Origin: Artemisia argyi
Taxonomy: Eukaryota; Streptophyta; Magnoliopsida; Asterales; Asteraceae
Assembly: GCA_030686995.1 (NCBI GenBank)
Contig: CM060697.1
Location: 109,066,706 to 109,130,705, forward strand
Reading direction: 5' to 3'
Length of the DNA stretch: 64,000 nucleotides
The notes under the pieces are model-generated. The model searched no databases, was not told the DNA's origin, and saw only the letters and a program-made list of their open reading frames with translations. This document shows positions 56,670-64,000 of this stretch, piece after piece (position 1 is the first letter of the stretch; each line of letters begins with the position of its first letter). The position numbers were made by a program, and so were the translations under genes.

Positions 56670-57163
56670 GGGCATATTTAGCCTGTTAAAAAGTTAAATG
56701 GGCACTAACGGACAAATATTTTCTTTTAATTAGATAACATTAAAATCGTTTTTAAAGAAAAACTTATATATATAATATATTTAATTTTTTTAATATAAAT
56801 GAAGTATAACATTTAAGGAATTTATTTCGTCATTTTTAGTCTTATATAAAGCGATTTGTATAATACGTACCCGTTTGGCCCGTGCCCGCCCCCGCCCGGC
56901 CCACCCGTTTTGCCACCTCTACAAGAAGCCCTGTGGCATTTCTTGCATCCTTTGTGTCGATGCCCTCATCCTCATTGGTTGCCATCGAATTTATAAATGT
57001 CAAACACACCAAAACCACTCCACCACCACTTAATGGCAAACTAGTTCCTCCTCCCACCGATGATGATCGTAACCCGGTCCTATCAGTTCAGATTATTCTA
57101 TGGATTTCTTTGTGTTTCATGACTATTTACATGTTTTTGTTTCATATCATAGAATTCTTCTAA
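56286..57163 (+). pseudogene. Small multipass membrane-protein gene, frameshifted and split by a MITE
   Basis: 56286-56501 encodes a basic start (RRRELGNPTRHNKKF) and two hydrophobic stretches (FASFLLVVLTSSFGWL, VMIAISLNILG). A one-base shift near 56480 leads into a frame reading GVLLIVMGIF and then MIRS, where a MITE interrupts at 56542. After it, from 56930, the same frame continues PVAFLASFVSM, a Pro/Thr-rich loop and a final segment, IILWISLCFMTIYMFLF, to the stop at 57163. A functional version would have three or four membrane helices. The family is not recognised; it has no clear tie to the passenger gene at 22436. Confidence 0.5.
56543..56921. mobile_element. hAT-type MITE with poly-T tract
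   Basis: The ends TAGAGGTGG and CCACCTCTA are inverted repeats. taagaagc (56535-56542) and caagaagc (56922-56929) form an 8 bp duplication with one difference. A run of about 56 T lies at 56611-56666 and a gcccgcccccgcccggccca block near the right end. Confidence 0.75.
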
Positions 57164-57886
57164 TAAAATTAATATATTTATCATTTAAGTTACTTTAAGT
57201 ATATAGGTTTAAACCATAAACTTCAAGTATATAGGTTCAAGTATATGGTTTTGTTTTTTTTAAGTTGTTTAGTAGCAATTAGAATGAAGTTATTATTTAA
57301 GAATGCTACATTTTGTTTAGTGTTAATTTGCAATTTGGCTCACCCAAAATTAGAATCATGGCTCCGTCATTGTAACGGGGTCATTATTTTGTTAAGTAGC
57401 ATATGTTTCTTCGCGAATGACATTGATATGTTTTCTAGGGTTGTAAGTTTTTATTACTGAATATCTAAATATGGGTGGCATCGTCCTAAAATTATGATAG
57501 AAGCCGTGTCTTTCGTAGGTTTCCAAGTAGATTCGTCAATTCAGTGAGTGTTAACTGTTAAGAGAAATATAATTGGTTAAGGTATTATCGATTTGTTAGC
57601 AGCTTCTAATTTTCTGGTTTGCCCTAGCCCCTAATAAGAAATGTTTGTTGGATTTTTTGTACAGGCTGCTCGACAGTTGGGTGTATCATGATAGGAACGG
57701 GATAAATTAGGCAGTTAATGATTGAGATTAGATTGATATAGCCAAATTCGAGATGGCTGGTCTCCTTCACAAACGTGGTTACAACAAGTTTATTATTCTT
57801 CACACTTACATAAAAACAAAGACTACTGATTTATTACAAAGTAACAACAACTGCTCCTAAAATGCAGGATTAGAACTACTCCCTTC
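57164..57886. other. Intergenic region, possibly with gypsy 3' LTR remnant
   Basis: No gene supported. The right part (about 57700-57886) lies where the 3' end and LTR of the gypsy fragment to the right would fall on the - strand. Confidence 0.4.
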
Positions 57887-58810
57887 CTATTCAGTTTTAA
57901 CTGTTTCATGGTTGACCCAGTGGGTCCATCCTAAATTGCTCCTGCTCATGACTCTTGACCCATGTTTTCTTTCTTGTGTACACGTGTAGTTCTTATCATT
58001 ACTTCCCCCGTGGTAAAACGACTTGTCCTCAAGGCGAAAATAAGGAAACTGTTCAGCCCAAGTGTCCAGGTCGTTTACTCTGATTTGATGGTAACCATAG
58101 CGTAAATCCAGCTTTGAAAGTATAGTTGCTCCATATAACTCATCCAATAGTTCATCAATATTTGGGATTGGGCATTTTTCGGATATTGTTATTTTGTTGA
58201 GAGCTCGATAATCCACACATATCTTCCATGTATTATCTTTTTTTTAACCAGTAGAATCGGGCTTAAGAAAGGGCTATTGCTAGGCTGAATAAACCCCGTC
58301 GTTAATAATACCTCCACTTGTTTTTTGATTTCAGCTTTTTGGGAATAGGGGTATCGATATGGCTGAATATTGGGTGGTGTGGAATTTGGAAGTAGGGGAA
58401 TAGAGTGGTTTTGTGAACGGTTAGGAGGCAGGGTTTTGGGTTCTTCAAAGACAGGATAGTAGCGGTTTATAACAGGTTGTAGTATATTAGGGATTTCTGG
58501 ATTAGTGCACGGTTCAACAGCCAAATGTTGAAAACTGGACGACACTTGAGATCCTGTTGAAATACCCTGCCATTTATAACGCTTACCATCTACATTAAAA
58601 ATCATAAACATCTCCTTCCAATTTGCTTGTACCATATTTAGTGTTTCCAACCATTGAATTCCCAACACCAAATCCGCTCCAACAATTGAAAAAGGAAAGA
58701 AATCCTGAACAATTTTAAGTTCATTGACTTGTAATGTGAGGTTCTTACATATGTGGCTACACCTGATAAAATCACCATTCCCTATTTGAACACCATGGCT
58801 AGATTTATTA
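57887..58810 (-). pseudogene. Ty3/gypsy pol fragment with large internal deletion
   Basis: On the - strand it begins with the end of the protease (DxVLGIQWLETL region, 58810-58630), continues through a linker and the RT start ([40 protein letters not shown]), then a frameshift at an A run near 58240. It resumes as [26 protein letters not shown] and [15 protein letters not shown]. It then jumps to [18 protein letters not shown], which matches the far C-terminus of gypsy pol. The RT active site, RNase H and most of the integrase are missing. It is dead. Confidence 0.75.
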
Positions 58811-59650
58811 TGTTTTTGTTTCTTTCTCCTAACATTTATATTAGTCTCTTAACTCTCTGCTAATGACAAATCAAAATCAGACTCAAATGGTCAAAGTTGT
58901 CGTGCAATATATTTTCAATCATGGGTCTTTTGATGTAACATTTTTGGGTGCTTTTAGTATTTTTCAAAAATATTTGGCTTAACATGAAATCCATTATGAA
59001 TTATATTCAAGAACTCTATAAGAAATTAGGAGTTGACTGACGATCAAGAAAAGAAAGATGAGAAAGGCAAAAAAAAATAAATGAAATCGTTCTGGTAATC
59101 AAGAAACAAGGCTTTAAACGAAACACAAAATGGACCTTGTTTGTTTTCGTTAGTTTAAGTTTAGGAGAAAATTAAAGCGAACTAACACGACCACGAAAAC
59201 AAAGAAACTGTTGTGTTCATATGTCGTTAAGAATATAAGCTGGTTCTTGTTCATTCATGTTCAATAAGATTCCAAAGAACACACAATTAAAAAAAATTGA
59301 TATTCGAACATAAATGGATGTATGAGACATGTTCTCGTGTTAGTTACAAGAAACACAAAATAGTATTGTTTACATTCAACATTACATAAATGATCTTTTT
59401 CGCTGAGTAGTATACTAGTTTGCTAAACGTTTGTTCGTTTTTATTAGAAGTTGAAGCATTAAAATGGGTATGTTTGGCGAAATGGGCTAGGGCTGAGGCT
59501 AGGGCTTATATTATAAGCATAAATTAAAATGTGTATTTTTTATAACACTTTGGATAACTATCTTTTAGTTAGTCGTATTCGAGTCACATTAGGAAAGAGT
59601 CATGTGAGTCATTATCTAGGAAAATATCTTTTATTTTGTAAGATTATCTT
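58811..59650. other. AT-rich intergenic sequence
   Basis: Nothing coding seen. A gtttggcgaaatgggctagg phrase at 59470 has an inverted partner, gccctagcccaaac, at 61969-61982, which may mark a larger, worn inverted-repeat element. Confidence 0.45.
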
Positions 59651-59659
59651 GTATTGACT

Positions 59660-59846
59660 TGTGATACAAGTTAGGGTTTATTTGGTATTTATATACTGCA
59701 TCATTCATTAATGAAATGTATGATTTGTCTAATAAAAATATGTATGGTTTTCTTCTCTAATATTCTTAAGGAGCTCGCGCCCGCTTGTGATACAAGTTAG
59801 GCTTTATTCGGTATTTATATACCGCATCATTCATTAATGAAAGTTA
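59660..59846. repeat. About 126 bp tandem duplication at Helitron target
   Basis: tgatacaagttagg to cattaatgaaa occurs at about 59660-59715 and again at 59787-59842, with aaggagctcgcgcccgcttg between. The phrase reappears as aaggagctcgtgcccgcttg at 61699 beyond the Helitron, so the Helitron entered the second unit. Confidence 0.7.
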
Positions 59847-61651
59847 CTAGCAGGGTACCCGCGCGTTGCGGCAGCGGGTACCCTGAAACTAAAATTTTGT
59901 GTGATCAATTACTTTTCGATAATGAGTTTTTTGTGACATTAATTTTACGGATAGCGAAATGTTTAATTTGAAATAACTTTAAAAAATGTTATACCATATA
60001 AAAATAGCAAGTAGTAACTTATAATATTATAACGGTAGAAAAAAAAATATAATCGAATAATATTGTTTAGGGTAGTTATATCCAACTATCTCAAAAATTT
60101 TAATCAAGAAAAAATAACCGCTTTCTTATTTTGAAACCCGAATAAATCCGAAATTATACCAAGTATTTCACTTACTATCACACTTAAAATCTTGAGGTTT
60201 ATGTAAAAGGTGGATGTACAAGTGCATTGCGAGTATGTCTTTGTTCACATGTTTGTTGCCAAAACCGTTTGCTTATGTAAATGTGCTTAGCGTTTGCTTG
60301 TCCTATGTTCATATTTTTTGGGTTACAATAGTTGGGTTTCCTTTAAACGTCTTTTTTTTCGGTTCTAAATAAATTTATAATAACCGAAAAAAATCAGCTC
60401 ATACTATAAGGTTTATGCTAATTTTTGGATGGCCCAACAAATATCCTAAAGAATACACCAGCCCAACAACCGTCCTAATCTCTTGGTATAACTATTTTCG
60501 GGTGAAAGCCCATCAATCGGTCCAATAAACTTTTCATACATAATAACCTAACTTTACTCATTCCAACCTAATCCATCTAAAAAAACGCAATCAAATTTTC
60601 CTTGTCACTCCAAAATGAAATACACAGTTCGGCCTTCCTTATATTTCCAAATCAAGAAATGTGGCTACCATTATCAACCTTATATCTCCAAAAGAACGCA
60701 ACCTATAACCGACCACAACTCAAAAAAATACTTCTCATCACACCCCACGAACAAAACACCACCGGAACACCACCACCACAGAACATCACCACGACAGGAA
60801 CAGCACCACCGTGATCAGCCGCCTTGAAATGGTTTTTTCAAGTTTAGAGGTATTTTTAATTTTCTAATAGATTTATATATATTAATAAAATTTTGAGGCT
60901 ATTTTTTTATAGATTAATAGATTTAATTTTTAGATCTGTAAATTATATATGTATATTATTATGTCATAAATGTTAAAAAAAAATATGTAACATTTTTAAA
61001 AATTTTTCTATAGATATGCTGCCAATGACGCCGTCGCCATGGCTGTTGCCGGAATGATCGGATCTTCACTGCCAATGTCTAACATCAGAATTAATATGGA
61101 TGGGTTTTAATGGAGGGTTGCAGCTATTGTACATTTTGCTTAAATGGTTGTAATTTTTGGTGAAAGGGTGTTTTTAATAGCATTAATGTTGTGATTAAAG
61201 TGTTGTGACCAGCCTAATGACTTTATTTTTAAGTATTTGTCTTAGTAGCTTTATTAGCTTGTATATTATGGTTAAATGATTGTATATTTTGGTAAATGGG
61301 TGAATTAATTAGTGTATTAATTATATGTGTTGAATAGATTGTTGACCTTAAAATTATTGTGTTTTACATATTTGTGCTTTGTGTTTTATTACTTGTATTT
61401 ACTTCAAAGCTATTGTACATTGTGCTTAAATGGTTGTAATTTTTGGTGAAGGGGTGTTTTTAATAGCATTAATGTTGTTTGGTAGAATGTTGGTCTGAAA
61501 ATGATATTATGCTGTTTTTTGTTGTACAATATGCTTACTTTGTTGTAATTCTGAAAATTGAGTGCATTAAAGTGTTGTAAACCATGCATTATTTCTTGTA
61601 AATCTGAAAATTTTGGAGAGAGAGTGCTTTGTGTATTATATGTAGTATAGA
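59847..61651 (-). mobile_element. Non-autonomous Helitron, 1.8 kb
   Basis: On the - strand it starts TCTATACTAC (61651), after an A, and ends CTAG (59847), before a T. Directly before CTAG is a hairpin, CAGGGTACCCGC with GCGGGTACCCTG. These are the classical Helitron ends and A/T target. No Rep/helicase is present. Inside lie a duplicated 75 bp phrase (61128 and 61413, ttgtacattttgcttaaatg type) and GC-richer exon-like pieces (60740-60830, 61015-61085) that may be captured gene fragments. Confidence 0.8.
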
Positions 61652-61734
61652 TAATTTGTCTAATAAAAATATCTATTGTTTTCTTCTCTAATATTCTTAA
61701 GGAGCTCGTGCCCGCTTGAAGTGGTGCACTATCT

Positions 61735-61762
61735 TGATACAACCCCTAACCGGGTTGTATCA
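61735..61762. repeat. Perfect palindrome
   Basis: TGATACAACCC-ctaacc-GGGTTGTATCA, an 11 bp perfect stem with a 6 nt loop, just beyond the repeated aaggagctcg phrase. It may be a transcription terminator-like or LTR-associated structure. Confidence 0.6.
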
Positions 61763-62263
61763 CATAATTAAATGAGTTTTTGTATATGTTAGATACTTTT
61801 GTAGGTAAATAAGTAATTTATTCTTTAAAAGCCCCGGGCTAAAGTTTTTAGCCCTATGAGGCTAAAGTTTTAAGCCGACTTATTTTATAAGCCATTTCAT
61901 AAACCTCATGACAAACGAGACTTATTTTATTATCCAACTTATTTTAAAAGAAGCTCTATCCCCTCTGAGCCCTAGCCCAAACCCTTAAACCCTTTGCCAG
62001 TAATTGTTTTTTATTTTTTATTTTTTATTTTTTTATATTTATTTATTTATTTATTTTTTGTTAAAACCCATTCTGACCATTGAACCACCATTTGAACCCA
62101 TCTCCAAAGCTATAGAAATTTAGAACTCCTTCCACTCCAAAGCTTGTTTTTCCAGCCAGCCTCAACTCCTACATAACTTCCAAATTCAAATCAAGGTTCA
62201 ACCCATTATTATAACTAGTAATAAAGTTCACTGTGAATCAATTCTTTGAATTAGGGAGACAAG
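61763..62263. other. Spacer and probable 5' UTR
   Basis: It contains an agccccgggctaaagttttt foldback (61830-61875) and a TTTA/TTTTA low-complexity run (62005-62060). The last 150 bases look like a plant leader. Confidence 0.45.
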
Positions 62264-62313
62264 ATGGAGGCTTCTGCAGTCGAAACAACAGATGCCCGAT
62301 GGGAGTTCACCTG
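62264..62313 (+). CDS. Probable first exon of a host gene (possibly a Pcc1-like KEOPS subunit)
   Basis: The ATG after gacaag opens MEASAVETTDARWEFT and meets a consensus donor, CTG|GTGAGT, at 62314 in phase 2, so the next residue could be Cys or Trp. DARWEFTC-like starts are known to me from plant Pcc1 (EKC/KEOPS, tRNA t6A modification), but 16 residues are too few to decide. No second exon is found before the window ends. Confidence 0.35.
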
Positions 62314-63838
62314 GTGAGTCACTATCTCTTATTAATTCTACCTTCACTTCTTTCATGTTAAACCCGAAAATCCAAACTGATTTTGGTTATCGGATTACCC
62401 GAAAACCGAACCTTCAAGGGTCGTCTACTTAATTAATTCACTCAAAGTATTATTGACTATTGTTAGTTTGTTACTCTACTCAAGTTGTATAGTATAATAC
62501 TACGTAGTACGTTAATTATCATTTGTCAATGTATATATACCAGAGATATTGTAATTGGAACTGCAAATTGTTAATGGAGTAATAGACTGTGGGTTAATTT
62601 GGCATTCAAATCCCAAGTTGGTGATTCTTTATCAAATAAAACTCAAGTTTTATTTTTTACTATTCGGGTAAGGTTAATTGGGTGGTTCGGATTGGTTTTG
62701 GTCAAGTTCACTTTCGATATTGGGTGGTCATAAATTTTCTTCAAAACCGAATAAACCAAAACCCGACTGTTTGAACACTCTCTAACTATTATATACTACG
62801 TAAATAAGATTGTGCTTTTCTTTATAAGGTATTCAGCAAGTAATGATAGTTGCAAACAACGCTAGGCTCTAGTTTACTACTAGTACCATGTAGCTTGTAA
62901 TCGGTCTAGACAGATTGGAGCTTTATATATCAATTTCGAAACTAAATGTTTGACATGTTGATAGGACCATAGCAATATGCTTGGAAAAATTAACCAAATT
63001 GCTCAAATACTTCAAACCGAGTTTTGGCCGAGTTAACCCCAATTTTGATTGAGTTTTGACCAAATATGACTTGAGTTTTGACCTTTTAGTGAGTAATCGG
63101 CAATTAATCGATGATACTCTGCCTTGTAGCCCTTGTTTTGCAACACTGCATGTAATTCGTATTTATACCATGAAGATTGCTACCTTTTCATTCTACTAAG
63201 TAATGTTTGTATCTAATTTTTTATTTATTTATTTTTTCTCATTTGCATCATTATAAGAATTGATCATGTTTGACTTGGGTGAGTTGGTTCAATATGATTC
63301 TCTAACCTGTTATTATCAAAGTGTAATATAATGTATACGACAAGTATCTAGTCACTTGCAACCATTAGCTATGTGACCATCGTAGATCATGTGCTTAAAG
63401 TTATAGTAGTAACTACTTATTGGTTAAAACTTAGGTTTAAGTGTAGGGGTGGTGGTGGTGGAATTGAGCACAGACTCGAAGGATAAAACTATTTGGAAAC
63501 TTGGGCCTAAAATATTAGATGGGCTTGGTAAAACCCAATGTTAGAAAACTATCCATACCATTGTGTTACATGTTCTTGTTCAAAGGGTCCAAGAATCAGG
63601 TAAAACAGCTAAATATTCGTTTGTGTTTAAATATAGACACTATTTATTTTGCCCCTCTATAGATATTTGATTATGAACACTGCTGTAATTGAGTTGCAAT
63701 TTTATACTATAAATAATACTGTGTTTATTATTGAAATAAAGTGTTTTACCAAACTTATGATACTTGAGGGACTTATTGTGTAAGTTTTTCTTATAAGTTT
63801 TACTTATCCTAATGTTTGGTCTAGTTTGTTGTTTTCTT
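62314..63838. other. Putative intron or intergenic sequence
   Basis: No further exon recognised. It includes gaaaaccgaacc (62400) and accgaataaaccaaaacccgac (62748) patches, related to cggattggttttgg (62689) in inverted orientation, typical of short repeats. Confidence 0.4.
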
Positions 63839-64000
63839 ATTGTGCAGGGGTTAGTTTGTAACTTCTGGCTATATAAGCTCTCTTACGAGCTAGGGTTTCA
63901 CAACTAATGCTTTGATCAAAGATTACACGCAGTTTTCTCTCATTGCTCTCTCTCTTGTGGTTGATAATAGTTCTTTTGGGTTTCTAGTTTAAGTTGGATA
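63839..64000 (+). promoter_or_regulatory. LTR-like promoter segment
   Basis: ctatataagctctc at 63869 followed by a leader with ctctcattgctctctctcttg resembles a copia LTR TATA box and R region. Limits cannot be set at the window edge. Confidence 0.35.

Noticed and set aside
57640..57700. Exon-like segment after tttttgtacag reading AARQLGVS
   Set aside because: It stops after eight codons and has no upstream exon or donor that fits.
59466..61985. Single large inverted-repeat transposon
   Set aside because: The two arms (gtttgg...gggctagggct and its inverse) match only in part, and the Helitron and a tandem duplication lie between; no target duplication was found.

Overview
The window looks like nuclear DNA of a flowering plant. 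I infer the daisy family (Asteraceae), probably near Tanacetum, Artemisia or Chrysanthemum, because the copia pol and gag products and the acidic retrotransposon ORFs resemble families I know from those genomes. The DNA is AT-rich and most of it is nested transposable elements. Only one intact host-type gene is clear. Junctions were read by eye; no database search was possible.

Layout. 1-5336: 3' part of a tRNA-Asp-primed (Athila-like) LTR element on the + strand, inserted in a copia gag. 5338-10555: copia remnant on the - strand, with one LTR shared by two internal regions and a pol with one nonsense codon. 10556-11325: inverted minisatellite. 13664-36296: complete 22.6 kb relative of the first element on the - strand, with 3.7 kb LTRs, a tRNA-Asp PBS and TSD GTTGG. 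Its coding region is split by a second complete element (18247-30073, - strand, 3.85 kb LTRs, initiator-Met PBS) that keeps gag pieces, has no pol, and carries an antisense passenger gene with its own promoter. 37865-47059: a hAT-type MITE split by an 8.9 kb LTR element (37920-46812, + strand) that encodes only a retropepsin-like protein and itself holds a copia-type solo LTR (40729-43336). 47651-51100: five tandem 690 bp units directly upstream of a two-exon gene (52086-53750) for a tail-anchored protein. 54154-55594: foldback element. 56031-57163: small membrane-protein gene broken by a MITE. 57887-58810: internally deleted Ty3/gypsy fragment. 59847-61651: non-autonomous Helitron. 62264-62313: a probable first exon.

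Three signals stand out. First, the antisense passenger gene (22290-22904): four 21 bp repeats, three starting with AACGG, a TATA box, a pyrimidine-rich leader, and two exons that join in frame into a 110-residue protein with two homologous membrane-hairpin halves. Second, four tandem H-type pseudoknots (891-1264) whose stems covary between units and recur in the second element (17426-17800), followed by a pre-PPT hairpin also present in a different LTR family. Third, a fivefold duplication of what appears to be the promoter and first noncoding exon of the host gene.

By nesting, and by rough counts of LTR differences, the tRNA-Asp element at 13664-36296 predates the gag-only element inside it.
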